A model generated the notes under the pieces. That model was not told the DNA's origin and did not search any database. It worked only from the letters and a program-made list of their open reading frames with translations. Shown in pieces: positions 14,771 through 23,952 of a stretch of 64,000 nt of DNA; position 1 is the first letter of the stretch; each line of letters starts with the position of its first letter. Origin of the DNA: an uncultured Peptococcaceae bacterium (lineage in GTDB: Bacteria > Bacillota > Limnochordia > Darwinibacteriales > Darwinibacteriaceae); NCBI GenBank assembly GCA_937988745.1, contig CALKAR010000208.1, forward strand, positions 29,397-93,396, in the 5' to 3' direction. A program made the position numbers and the translations under genes.

Positions 14771-16570
14771 GCCTACTGCCGCGGCAATTTTCACGATTTC
14801 GCTGAGCCATGAAGCGGTCTGAGCAGCTGCCTGATCACCTGTGCCCTGCTCGATCGCGTTCACTACAGCACGGTATACAGGACCGTAAAAGAGGTATTCC
14901 ACACTGAGCCACTTGGGCACTCTGATTCTCTCACCAAACTTCCAAAGCAGAACTAGAACAACACCGGCTATCACATAGGAAACCAAGGCGCCGCTCATCT
15001 CGTTGAAATGCCAGTATGGTACGTGCGTCAAATGAGCCACCGATTCAGCATCAAACGGAAGAGCCTCAGCTGCAGGCAGAGCCAGCAGGTTAACTACCTT
15101 CTGGGCTTGAGTACCGACGGCCAGAATCACCAGTGTGTAAAATCCAAAGACCAGTTTATGCCGCAGACTGATATCCTGCACACCGTCCCAATCTTGGCGC
15201 GGTTTACCCAGGAAAGTCTTCAGCCAAATCTTGGTGATGTAGGCGGCAGTTAAGCCTCCGGTAATCACAAAGATCCGCTCCAGCCAAAGAAGAATAGGCC
15301 AGTCATAAATATGATAAGCCTCCAAAATTGCTTCGTGAATCAGCGTCTTGCTTACATAACCGCTCAAACCTGGAACGCCAGTGATTGCTCCAGCTGCTAC
15401 TAAGAAGAAAGCAAAAGTCCAGGGCATCTTCTGACGCAGACCGCCGAGTTTATTTAGATCAAGCTCTCCGGTGTGAAGTACCACAGCTCCTGCCAGCAGG
15501 AACAAGAATGACTTGAAAAAGGCATGGTTAATTACATGGAGCCAAGCACCGGCCAAAGCCGTAGCTCCATCTGGGCCGAGGAACGCCCCGGTTCCCAATC
15601 CAAAGAGTATATATCCCATCTGGCTGATGCTAGAATACGCCAGTATCTTTTTCATGGAGTTGTTGAGAATCCCCAGCAGAGCTCCCACGAACATGGTGAC
15701 AGCACCAATCCAGATAAACAAGTAACCAAATGTCTGCTGATAACCCAGCAGGCTGCTTCCTTCTGGCGCAGTCAGCAGCAGATACAGAAAACGGAAGAAT
15801 CCATAGGCACCAGTCTTAATCATCAGCGCTGACAGTAGTGCCGATGCAGGGGCAGGTGCTACCGGATGAGCCCGAGGCAGCCAGATATGGAGCGGAATGA
15901 TACCTGCCTTAACTCCAAAGCCACCAATTACTAATGCCATAACCAACCACGGCGATATTCCCTTTTCTACTAGAGCCTGAATCATCGGTTCAAACCTGGT
16001 GTGGCCTGCTGCATACTGGATAATAAAAATGGCAGCCAGCAAAATCAAGCCTCCGACAAGACTCATATACAAGTAGACATTACCCGCTGACATGGATTCG
16101 CGATCTTGCTCATGAATAACGAGCAAGTAAGCTGCAAAAGTCATCAGCTCAAAGAACAGGAAGAGCGTAAATAGATCCCCAGCAACAAACACACCTAACG
16201 TAGATCCGAGGGTGAATATGGAGGTGGCAAAAAACCTCGTCTGACTGTGCTCATGGGACATATATTCCCGTCCGAACACCGTAGACAAAAACCACACTGC
16301 CGCCACGACAACGGAGAAACAGGCTCCGATAAAGTCAACCCGCCAGTGAAGGCTTAACCCCAGCGAACCCGGCAGACTGCATGTTAGCAGGCCGGTCCGC
16401 CGCACTAACAAGAACTGATACCACGTGAGGGTAAGAGTCAAAAAAGAAATGAATCCAGTAAGGCCCGCTGGAACCCCATTGCCACGGCGAGAAGCATAGG
16501 AGACCACAGCAGAGCCAGCCAGTGGCACTAAAACAACTATTAAGGGAAGAAAACTAATCCATCCAGTCAC
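14741..16570 (-). CDS. Antiporter-like membrane subunit (NuoL/NuoM/HyfB-MrpD family), second of a pair
   Basis: A 609-residue protein with about 15-16 TM segments and the proton-conducting antiporter-like core of complex I and Mrp: a conserved TM5 Glu (FLFFELMTFAAYLL), a TM7 Lys (FGVKAGIIPLHIWLPRAHP) and a later Lys (SALMIKTGAYGF). The family moves H+ or Na+ across the cytoplasmic membrane. Start GTG 16570 follows directly on the stop of the upstream partner, with GGGAGGT inside that gene, so the two are strictly coupled. No other Nuo, Mrp or hydrogenase genes adjoin. Extra C-terminal helices recall NuoL or HyfB. Confidence 0.88.
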   Translation of the reverse strand: MTGWISFLPLIVVLVPLAGSAVVSYASRRGNGVPAGLTGFISFLTLTLTWYQFLLVRRTGLLTCSLPGSLGLSLHWRVDFIGACFSVVVAAVWFLSTVFGREYMSHEHSQTRFFATSIFTLGSTLGVFVAGDLFTLFLFFELMTFAAYLLVIHEQDRESMSAGNVYLYMSLVGGLILLAAIFIIQYAAGHTRFEPMIQALVEKGISPWLVMALVIGGFGVKAGIIPLHIWLPRAHPVAPAPASALLSALMIKTGAYGFFRFLYLLLTAPEGSSLLGYQQTFGYLFIWIGAVTMFVGALLGILNNSMKKILAYSSISQMGYILFGLGTGAFLGPDGATALAGAWLHVINHAFFKSFLFLLAGAVVLHTGELDLNKLGGLRQKMPWTFAFFLVAAGAITGVPGLSGYVSKTLIHEAILEAYHIYDWPILLWLERIFVITGGLTAAYITKIWLKTFLGKPRQDWDGVQDISLRHKLVFGFYTLVILAVGTQAQKVVNLLALPAAEALPFDAESVAHLTHVPYWHFNEMSGALVSYVIAGVVLVLLWKFGERIRVPKWLSVEYLFYGPVYRAVVNAIEQGTGDQAAAQTASWLSEIVKIAAAVGLILVVFLLF

Positions 16571-18040
16571 CTAAAACGTACCTCCCATCAAGAACTGCTG
16601 CACTGCCGGCCGAATGAATTCGACCGGAACGTGAGCGAACACGCCTAAGGCGACACATGCTGCAGCCAACAAGACCATAGCCGCTTTTGCCCCAAAAGGA
16701 AGCTCCATATGCTGCTCTATATTGCTTCCCTGCCCAAAAAAGGCTGAGATGGCAATTGGAAGATAGTAGAGAGCGTTCAGCACACTGCTGATCAACAAAA
16801 TAATCACGAAAATCGGGTGGCCTGCTTCAAGGGCTCCCAACCCTAAATACCACTTAGAGACAAAGCCACTTAACGGAGGTACACCGATCATCGAAAACGC
16901 TCCAATAGTGAATATTGCCATTGGAAGTGGAAAATGTCTCCCTACTCCAGCAAAATCGGCAATCCTCCGCCGGCCGGTAAGCTTCATAATCGAACCGGCA
17001 GCCAAAACCAGCATACCCTTAACCACAGCATGATTGGCGATATGGTATACAGCTCCAATCAGCGACTTTTCGACCATCAAGCCCAGCCCAAGGAAAATAT
17101 ACCCCACCTGAGCAGCCGTAGAATAGGCTAGCATTCGCTTGATATCTGTCTGGCGCAGAGCCATGAGGGAACCACCCAGGATTGCTAGGCTCGACATAAC
17201 CATCAAAATCTGCCGCAGTGGTAAGGTATAAATAAAATCTATGGGCAGTGTCCAACCAATTACCCTAATTAGAAAAACTACACCCGCCTTAACAAGTAGT
17301 CCCGAAATTACTACACTTGAAGGCGTTGCGGCTGAACCATGCGCATCTGGCAGCCAGGTATGCAGGGGAAAGAGTGCCGACTTGATAGCCAATCCCCCAA
17401 CAAGCATTGCGGTAAAGGCTCGCATACTTGTTGGGTAAAGCTCTACAGCATTGGGAAGCAGCTGACTAAGTCTTACCAGGTTAGAGCTGCCCGCACGCAT
17501 ATAGATACCTACCAACCCTGCAAGCAGAAGGACTGAGCCGCATACATTCAGGCCCAAATATTTAGACGAAGCCTGTCGAGCTGACAGGTCGCCTTTAGCA
17601 GCCACCAAGAAGGCAGCGGTCAGCATAACAGCTTCAAGACAGAGAAACATACCGAATAAATCTGAGGAGGTTGTAATACCCACAAGTCCTGCCAACAGCA
17701 GCAAGAAAACCGCGTAATAGTCTGGCGCAATCTTCCTGTCTATTTCTTTCTCTAATAATTGGCTTGCGAATATGGCAACCACGAGTGCCACGCCAGAGAA
17801 AGTTATTAGCAGAAGAGCTCCGAGCTGGTCAATCTGCAGAGCTAGTCCAGCAGATCGGATAAGTCCTCCGTGCAGCTTCATTTGGGCCGCAAGCCTAATG
17901 GACAACAGGAACACTAATCCGCTTACACCTAAAGAAACTGCCCGGGACAAAACTAAGCGCTGTCGGCCGAACAGCATGACAACCAGAGCACCAGCTATTG
18001 GTGCAGCAAGCACTGCTGGGATCAATTGAAATGCTTCCAT
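16571..18040 (-). CDS. Antiporter-like membrane subunit (NuoN/MrpD family), first of a pair
   Basis: A 489-residue protein with about 14 TM segments. The TM5 Glu is in MFLCLEAVML and the TM7 Lys in LAIKSALFPLHTWLPDAH. A GVPPLSGFVSKWYLG segment near the end is typical of MrpD/NuoN. ATG 18040 is chosen over a TTG six codons earlier because GGAGGG lies 10 nt before it. It is co-transcribed with the NuoL-like gene downstream. Upstream lie the terminator of the PBP gene and about 115 nt that could hold the promoter. Whether it pumps H+ or Na+ cannot be told from sequence. Confidence 0.88.
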   Translation of the reverse strand: MEAFQLIPAVLAAPIAGALVVMLFGRQRLVLSRAVSLGVSGLVFLLSIRLAAQMKLHGGLIRSAGLALQIDQLGALLLITFSGVALVVAIFASQLLEKEIDRKIAPDYYAVFLLLLAGLVGITTSSDLFGMFLCLEAVMLTAAFLVAAKGDLSARQASSKYLGLNVCGSVLLLAGLVGIYMRAGSSNLVRLSQLLPNAVELYPTSMRAFTAMLVGGLAIKSALFPLHTWLPDAHGSAATPSSVVISGLLVKAGVVFLIRVIGWTLPIDFIYTLPLRQILMVMSSLAILGGSLMALRQTDIKRMLAYSTAAQVGYIFLGLGLMVEKSLIGAVYHIANHAVVKGMLVLAAGSIMKLTGRRRIADFAGVGRHFPLPMAIFTIGAFSMIGVPPLSGFVSKWYLGLGALEAGHPIFVIILLISSVLNALYYLPIAISAFFGQGSNIEQHMELPFGAKAAMVLLAAACVALGVFAHVPVEFIRPAVQQFLMGGTF

Positions 18041-18157
18041 TGCCACTGTTCCCTCCAAAATATGGTAAAAACTAAAAAAAGATCATGAGCAGGTAAAAAA
18101 ACAATTTTGCGTCCCGCATCACAATCCTTTCTTCACGCTGTTATTCGGGAAATGCAC

Positions 18158-18200
18158 AAAAACGGAGGCCTTGAGAACCTCGATCGGATCTCGGCCTCCG
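18158..18200 (-). terminator. Intrinsic terminator of the PBP gene
   Basis: On the minus strand CGGAGGCC pairs with GGCCTCCG across a partly paired loop and is followed by TTTTTG. It lies 37 nt after the stop of the penicillin-binding protein. The rest of the 18041-18236 gap shows no other clear element. Confidence 0.85.
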
Positions 18201-18236
18201 CATATATTGTAAGAAAATTAACGCTATCTGTCAAGC

Positions 18237-20168
18237 TCAGACCCCAAAGGGTTCGGGCATTTCTGTGCTTGCAGGTAGATAGTCGGTATCGGTGAATATG
18301 AACACCTCAGCTCCTCTTTCTGATCTTGCATTCGGCTCAGGAGCCTGCCCAATAATCCGCGTGCCCTCGCCGATCTGTTCAACAGTGAAATTGGCCTCTT
18401 CTAGACTGCGGATCCCCTCATCTACCGTCATACCTACTACATCAGGTACTCGAATCCAGGGGCCACCTTCCGCCACCGCCTGCCGTTCTACGCCCAAGAA
18501 TGGCATTACTTGCTGGGTAAGGCGGGAGAATACCGGTGCAGCAATAATACCGCCGTAGAAAGCTCCCTTTGGTTCCCACAGGACTATCAAAGCTGCCATT
18601 TGCGGATCATGAACCGGAGCAAATCCAGCAAACGAAGTTACTGTCTTGGAATGGGAATAACGCCCATTTTCCACAACCTGAGCAGTTCCTGTCTTGCCGG
18701 CTACAAAATATCCAGGCGCTTCGGCACGTTTGGCAGAACCTAGGGTGATGACCCGGCGCAGTCCATCCCGAAGGATATCAGTAGTTTCTTTGCTGACTAC
18801 CTGGCGGGGCGGTGGGATATCGGGCCCGCGGCTCCCTTCCTCTGACACGATTTCTTTTACATAATGAGGTACCGAATAGATCCCATCATTGGCGATGGCT
18901 CCAAATGCTGCCAAGAGCTGCAGCGGCGTCATGGTTAAGCCTTGACCAAATCCAATGTTTGCCCAGGTGACCAACGGGACTCGGGCAGATGGTGGATGCA
19001 CAGTCCCCCCCACTTCACCTGGGAAGTCTACACCCATCTTGGAACCAAAATTCCATTTGAGCAGATTAGGATAGAATTTGTCTCCGCCTAACTCCATTCC
19101 TAATTTCGCATAGAATGGATTGCACGAGTTCTGCAGTGTTTCAAAGAACGACTGCGGTCCGTGTCCGCCTCGATTCCAGCAGCGGATCGTCCATCCCGAA
19201 ACTCGAATGTAACCAGGGTCGAAAAACCCGGTATTTACTGTGGCGACTCCTTCTTCTAAAGCAATTGCTGCCGTCACTGCTTTAAAGGTGGAACCAGGCT
19301 CATACGTATCAGTCACAGCGATGTTACGCCTATTCTGAACCGGGTATTCAGCGAAATTCTCGATATCAAAGGTAGGATAGATCGCATTAGCCAGGATTTC
19401 CCCAGTCTTGGGATCCGTAATCACAATCAAGCCCAACCGCGAGCCGGTTTCAAGTGTAGCCCGCTGCACTTCGCGCTGAGCTACCTGCTGGATATAGTAG
19501 TCAATTGTCAAGATCAGATCTGAGCCAGGAGCACCAGGTAGATAACCTGCGACACCATCCTCAATGCGTCGGCCTACAGCATCTCGTTCAAAGATGGCCT
19601 GACCTGGCTTGCCCCGCAGTACATCATCATAATAGAGTTCAAGGCCTTCGAGTCCTTGGTTGTCAATTCCGACAAACCCCAAGACCTGTGGAGCCACCGA
19701 ACCATATGGATAAATCCTTTCGGAGCTGTCGACCACGCCAACTCCGGGTAGATTTGCCTGTAAAACAGCTCGCGTCTCTTCAAGCGACACCTTCTTTTTG
19801 ATCCACTCACTGGCCGTACGTCGATTGAGCCTAGTCAGTACAGTCTCGTAATCAAGGTCTAGTATTTCAGACAAAACTCGAGCAGTGTGCTCTTTATCTT
19901 CAACCTGCGCCGGTACAGCATAGACGGAGGTGGCACTGACGCTTACTGCGAGTGGAATTCCGTTGCGATCATAAATGGTACCCCGACGTCCTTCCACGGG
20001 TATACGCTGGATGCGTTGTTCCAGCGCCTTTGCCTGAAAGAACTCATTGCTGACTATCTGCAGATATACTAAACGCCCCACCAGAAACATGGCGGCGGCG
20101 ATCACTATTAGCAGGAGCAGCATTATCCGCTGCTGCACAAGAATCTTTGAAATCTTCCTTACCCGCAA
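18237..20168 (-). CDS. Penicillin-binding transpeptidase with PASTA domain (SpoVD/FtsI-like)
   Basis: A 643-residue class B PBP. A short cytoplasmic tail and one TM helix (about 14-38) precede the PBP dimerisation domain (about 55-210). The transpeptidase domain has S293TFK296, S348CN350 and K492TGT. One PASTA domain (about 572-632) ends the protein. It cross-links peptidoglycan outside the membrane. A single PASTA domain and pairing with a D,D-carboxypeptidase gene resemble sporulation PBP SpoVD, though FtsI cannot be excluded without dcw context. Start TTG 20168 is 2 nt after the carboxypeptidase stop, with AGGTG inside that gene. A terminator follows. Confidence 0.88.
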   Translation of the reverse strand: MRVRKISKILVQQRIMLLLLIVIAAAMFLVGRLVYLQIVSNEFFQAKALEQRIQRIPVEGRRGTIYDRNGIPLAVSVSATSVYAVPAQVEDKEHTARVLSEILDLDYETVLTRLNRRTASEWIKKKVSLEETRAVLQANLPGVGVVDSSERIYPYGSVAPQVLGFVGIDNQGLEGLELYYDDVLRGKPGQAIFERDAVGRRIEDGVAGYLPGAPGSDLILTIDYYIQQVAQREVQRATLETGSRLGLIVITDPKTGEILANAIYPTFDIENFAEYPVQNRRNIAVTDTYEPGSTFKAVTAAIALEEGVATVNTGFFDPGYIRVSGWTIRCWNRGGHGPQSFFETLQNSCNPFYAKLGMELGGDKFYPNLLKWNFGSKMGVDFPGEVGGTVHPPSARVPLVTWANIGFGQGLTMTPLQLLAAFGAIANDGIYSVPHYVKEIVSEEGSRGPDIPPPRQVVSKETTDILRDGLRRVITLGSAKRAEAPGYFVAGKTGTAQVVENGRYSHSKTVTSFAGFAPVHDPQMAALIVLWEPKGAFYGGIIAAPVFSRLTQQVMPFLGVERQAVAEGGPWIRVPDVVGMTVDEGIRSLEEANFTVEQIGEGTRIIGQAPEPNARSERGAEVFIFTDTDYLPASTEMPEPFGV

Positions 20169-20170
20169 AT

Positions 20171-21310
20171 TTAGAACACCTGCCTTAGAAAGATTCTAAC
20201 TCGGTTGTAGATCCGTCTCAGCCACGAAGCCAGTCCTGTGCTGTGCTGCGCTACTACTGGAAACCGACCGTATTCTTCACCATCCTCAGTGTAAACGATT
20301 ATCTCTCCAACCTGTTCGCCGCGGTCGATAGGTGCTCTTAAGGTAGTGTCGAGTTCTACCTTGGTGGTAAATTTGTCAGCTGGAATCTGCGGCTCAAAAA
20401 CAGAAAGGTCTTGGGCTAGAGTTACTCCTATCTCATGCAGTATCCCATCTGGGACTAACATGGTTGCTACAGTAGTACCTTTAGGAATCAGGACCTTCTT
20501 GTTGCTGAAGGCCCATTCAATCAACTGCTTACTCTCTGCATTGCGGATCTCACGTGTTTTGGCCCCCAAAACGACGGTGATGAGGCGCCGTCCGTCGCGT
20601 CGCGTTGAGGTGATCAGTGTGTGTCCCGCTGGCGTAGTGGCGCCAGTCTTGCCTCCCTCGACCCCTTCAAGTTCTCCCAAAAGCGGATGGGTATTGCCTA
20701 TCTTGCGTCCCTGGGCCTTTAGTTCATATTCCTGCGTGGCAAAAATCTTTCGAAAGAGCTCGTGTTCCATGGCAATTTGAAACAGACGAGCCTGATCATA
20801 GGCGGTAGAATAGTTATCACTGAATATAGATAATAGTCCTGTTGAATCTACGTAGTTGGTGTCGGTAAGACCAAGTTCCAGGGCTCGCTGAGTCATCAGC
20901 CGGGCAAACTCGCCTTCTGTCCCGCCGATAAATTCAGCCAGGGCTACAGCAGCATCGTTGGCCGACTGCAGAGCCGAAGCATAGAGAAGTTCTTCCACCG
21001 TAAACGTATCCCCGGCCCGAAGTTTGATTTGAGTCCCATCGCGGCTTTCTGCTCGGGCGCTGGCGGTCACCTTATCGTAAAGTGAAACCTTTCCTTGTTC
21101 AACGAGTTCTACGCCTAGAAAGACTGTCATCACCTTTGTGATGCTGGCGATAGAACGCCTTTGATAGCCATTCTTCTCAGCTAGAACTCTCCCAAAGTCC
21201 GCATCATAGACCAAATACGCGATAGAACTGATATCCGGCGGGCTCACAGCCTGCACATATGGACAAACGCTCAAGAGCAGCACCAAAGACAGCACTAATA
21301 GGCTTCTCAC
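20171..21310 (-). CDS. D-alanyl-D-alanine carboxypeptidase (DacF/PBP5 type)
   Basis: A 379-residue serine peptidase S11. The signal peptide spans about 1-21. The active-site triad motifs are S56ITK59, S116AN118 and K221TG. A C-terminal PBP5-like beta domain (about 275-355) and an amphipathic tail for membrane anchoring follow. It trims the terminal D-Ala of stem peptides. Start GTG 21310 follows GGGGGGA. It is the first gene of a two-gene operon with the SpoVD-like PBP, an arrangement that fits spore-cortex or general wall maturation. Confidence 0.92.
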   Translation of the reverse strand: MRSLLVLSLVLLLSVCPYVQAVSPPDISSIAYLVYDADFGRVLAEKNGYQRRSIASITKVMTVFLGVELVEQGKVSLYDKVTASARAESRDGTQIKLRAGDTFTVEELLYASALQSANDAAVALAEFIGGTEGEFARLMTQRALELGLTDTNYVDSTGLLSIFSDNYSTAYDQARLFQIAMEHELFRKIFATQEYELKAQGRKIGNTHPLLGELEGVEGGKTGATTPAGHTLITSTRRDGRRLITVVLGAKTREIRNAESKQLIEWAFSNKKVLIPKGTTVATMLVPDGILHEIGVTLAQDLSVFEPQIPADKFTTKVELDTTLRAPIDRGEQVGEIIVYTEDGEEYGRFPVVAQHSTGLASWLRRIYNRVRIFLRQVF

Positions 21311-21416
21311 CGATTTCCCCCCGCAGACAATGCAGATTCTTCTTTAATTCTTACGTACCCATTGATGCAATTAGTACATATACTGTCACTGATACCTCAA
21401 TATGGAGGGGCAGCAT

Positions 21417-22451
21417 ATGGAAACGAAGATATATTTGGAGGACCAATCCACCTTCAATGATTATGTGGCGCGCCATCCACGCGGCTCTGTGTTGCAGACA
21501 ACTAACTGGGGAAAACTGAAAACCATGACTGAGTGGGAATACTATCCAGTTGCTGCTGTCAGCGACGCAGGCATTGAGGCAGCCGCTCTGATATTGGTGC
21601 GTTCCTTGCCCGGACTGGGCTTCCGCATATTTTATTCGCCAAGGGGGCCGCTATATTCATCCATCCAAGGACTGGCGCAGCTGGTCCAAGGTATTAAGAG
21701 ACTCGGCCGACAAAAACGCGCTATCTTGTGGAAAATGGACCCAGCTATTCCAGCAATAAACCGCGAATGGGAATCCTTTGCCCAAGAACATAAACTGGTC
21801 CAGGTTGTCGATGATTCACCCTTCTCTGGAGTACAGCCCAAATTCGTAATGGACCTCGACATAACTGCCCCACTCCAAGATATACTGGCAAATATGAAGA
21901 GCAAAACTCGCTACAATATCCGCTATGCAGCCCGCAGAGGCGTAAAAGTAAAGAAATGCCGCAGCAAGAAGGAGCTAAACACCTTCTATGCACTCCTGCA
22001 AGAAACAGCAGAACGGGATGGATTTACAGTGCGAGATCTAACCTATTTCGAGGGACTCTGGGACCACTTGATAGAGCATGGCTTGGCACAGCTGTTCTTG
22101 GCATACTACGAAGGTATTCCCCTTGCTGGTGCCATCGCTTTTCGGCTCGGATCGCGGGCATGGTATGTCTACGGTGCGAGCAGCAACGAACACCGCAATC
22201 TTCAGGCGAGCCATCTTATGCAGTGGGAAATGATTAAGTGGGCAAAATCTTCAGGGTGTAGGGTGTATGATTTCCGCGGGGTGTCAGGAGAAATTGACCC
22301 GCAGCATCCCCTTTATGGCCTATATCGATTCAAAGAAGGGTTTGGAGCCAGCCTAAGAGAGTATGTGGGCGAATTTGACTGCGTGCTTAATCGGCCCCTA
22401 TACCGCGTTTGGCAGGCTGCGCTCAAAGTCCGCCAGCGGCGGCGAAAATGA
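21417..22451 (+). CDS. FemAB-family aminoacyltransferase
   Basis: A 344-residue protein of the lipid II:glycine glycyltransferase (FemXAB) family, built from two GNAT-like halves. Recognisable segments include NMKSKTRYNIRYAARRGV, typical of the tRNA/lipid II-binding part, and VYDFRGVSGEIDPQHPLYG near the end. These enzymes add amino acids from aminoacyl-tRNA to the peptidoglycan stem. GGAGGGG sits 6 nt before ATG 21417, so the ATG 15 nt upstream is not used. Its TGA overlaps the ATG of alr (ATGA), showing coupling to D-alanine supply. Confidence 0.85.
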   Translation: METKIYLEDQSTFNDYVARHPRGSVLQTTNWGKLKTMTEWEYYPVAAVSDAGIEAAALILVRSLPGLGFRIFYSPRGPLYSSIQGLAQLVQGIKRLGRQKRAILWKMDPAIPAINREWESFAQEHKLVQVVDDSPFSGVQPKFVMDLDITAPLQDILANMKSKTRYNIRYAARRGVKVKKCRSKKELNTFYALLQETAERDGFTVRDLTYFEGLWDHLIEHGLAQLFLAYYEGIPLAGAIAFRLGSRAWYVYGASSNEHRNLQASHLMQWEMIKWAKSSGCRVYDFRGVSGEIDPQHPLYGLYRFKEGFGASLREYVGEFDCVLNRPLYRVWQAALKVRQRRRK

Positions 22452-23626
22452 ACTGGTCCAGCTGGATTGAAGTAAATCTAGACAGCCTGGCCAATAACTA
22501 CAACCAGATTCGCACCCAAACAAAAGCAAAAGTGTGTCCAGTAGTAAAGGCGGACGCTTACGGACATGGAGCTCCTGTAGTGGTGCGATTCTTGTACAGC
22601 CTTGGAGTCGATCTCTTCGCTGTCAGCAATGTGGAAGAAGCACTGGCCATCCGCGAGCTCTCTCAAGCTCCCCTACTGCTTTTGACTCCACCCTTGAAAG
22701 ACCAGCTTCCCTTGGTAATCAAGCACCGATTAATTCCAACTATCGATAGCACTGCACAGGTCGCAGCGCTGGAAGAAGCCGCAGACAAGCACAATCCCCT
22801 TTCGGTCCACCTCAAGGTAGACACGGGATTTGGTAGATTGGGTATTCATCCTCGTGACGCACTCTCCTTGGCAGAGCGCATTGTCCGTTCGCCCAATCTC
22901 CAATTGGTAGGAGTCTTTACCCATTTTTCCGGCTTGGACAGCCGTACAATAACTGAACAACAGCTGCGTACGTTCCTATCATTGCGGAAATCGTTTGCAG
23001 AAGCGGGGCTGGCAGGGCTTCTCTGGCACGCGGCCAACAGTGCGGCCTTCTGCCAAGGGCCTCACACGCATTTAGATATGGTGCGCATCGGAACTCTTCT
23101 TTATGGACAGGGTAAAGGCGCTGCCGAGTTAGATTTGAAGGAAACATGGACATTATATACTCGAGTAATTGCTGTCAAGGAGATCTCGGCCGGTTCTCGC
23201 ATTGGCTATGGGGGAACCTTCAAGGCCCGTCAAGATATGGTTGTCGGAGTGGTTCCCATCGGCTATGCCGACGGTTTCACTGTGGAACCGCAGTCAACTC
23301 CCGCTGTGCAGACGGTGCGGGTTATCAGCCGCATAGTCAAAGGTGAAAAACCCCTGGCATATATAGGAGACCAGCAGGTACCTGTCATTGGTAAGCCCGG
23401 CATGAACCTCACAATCCTTGATTTGAGCCAAGTTCCCCAACCTGTTCCTGGTATGCAAGTCCGGATCAACGCTCGCCGCACCACTATCAGTCGAGGTTTA
23501 CCCAAGGTATATTTGAGAAACAAGAAGCCGTACTGCATCTGGTGGAACGGCCGTCTCTACAATCCCACTGACAAGGTATTTGACAGAACTAGCGCCAATT
23601 TGTATGATCGAGTTAGGATATTTTAG
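22448..23626 (+). CDS. alr: Alanine racemase
   Basis: A 392-residue PLP enzyme of normal Alr length. The PLP lysine is K34 in VVKADAYGHGA, the phosphate-binding region includes MVRIGTLLYGQ, and the catalytic Tyr of the second domain lies in IGYGGTF. It interconverts L- and D-alanine for peptidoglycan. Start ATG 22448 overlaps the femAB stop by 4 nt and gives the family's normal N-terminus; upstream in-frame ATGs would add residues from inside femAB. The csoR gene starts 10 nt after the stop. Confidence 0.95.
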   Translation: MNWSSWIEVNLDSLANNYNQIRTQTKAKVCPVVKADAYGHGAPVVVRFLYSLGVDLFAVSNVEEALAIRELSQAPLLLLTPPLKDQLPLVIKHRLIPTIDSTAQVAALEEAADKHNPLSVHLKVDTGFGRLGIHPRDALSLAERIVRSPNLQLVGVFTHFSGLDSRTITEQQLRTFLSLRKSFAEAGLAGLLWHAANSAAFCQGPHTHLDMVRIGTLLYGQGKGAAELDLKETWTLYTRVIAVKEISAGSRIGYGGTFKARQDMVVGVVPIGYADGFTVEPQSTPAVQTVRVISRIVKGEKPLAYIGDQQVPVIGKPGMNLTILDLSQVPQPVPGMQVRINARRTTISRGLPKVYLRNKKPYCIWWNGRLYNPTDKVFDRTSANLYDRVRIF

Positions 23627-23636
23627 GAGGATTGTT

Positions 23637-23906
23637 ATGGGCGTGGAAATGGATAGGGAAAACCTGCTGCGACGCTTGAAACGCATCGAGGGTCAGGTAC
23701 GGGGTATTCACCGCATGATATCAGAAGAGCAATCATGCGTTGATATCCTTAATCAGATTGCGGCTGTGCGGGCGGCCCTAGATAAGGTGGGATTGGCTGT
23801 TTTTGAGAATCACAGCCGGCACTGCATTAAGGAAGCAATCAGCAGCGACGATGGCGAAGATGCTTTAGCAGATCTGATGAATGCAATGAGCCGGTTCCTA
23901 AAATAA
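23637..23906 (+). CDS. CsoR-family metal-sensing repressor
   Basis: An 89-residue all-helical DUF156 protein. The Cu(I) ligands of CsoR are all present in register: C34, H59 and C63 (NHSRHC). RRLKRIEGQVRGI is the N-terminal DNA-binding helix signature. By ligand set it should be copper-responsive rather than the formaldehyde (FrmR) or nickel (RcnR) type. TTAGGAGG precedes ATG 23637, and the gene is the last of femAB-alr-csoR. No copper pump or chaperone adjoins, so its regulon lies elsewhere. A terminator overlaps the end of the gene. Confidence 0.9.
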   Translation: MGVEMDRENLLRRLKRIEGQVRGIHRMISEEQSCVDILNQIAAVRAALDKVGLAVFENHSRHCIKEAISSDDGEDALADLMNAMSRFLK

Positions 23907-23947
23907 AAAGCAGGCAGGGAACAATTTTGATGTTCCAAGCCTGCTTT
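23907..23947. terminator. Bidirectional intrinsic terminator
   Basis: AAAGCAGGC pairs with GCCTGCTTT, with an inner GGAACA/TGTTCC stem; the T-rich tail lies on plus and A-rich flanks on the other side. It ends csoR (+) and the M23 gene (-). Confidence 0.92.
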
Positions 23948-23952
23948 CTTTC

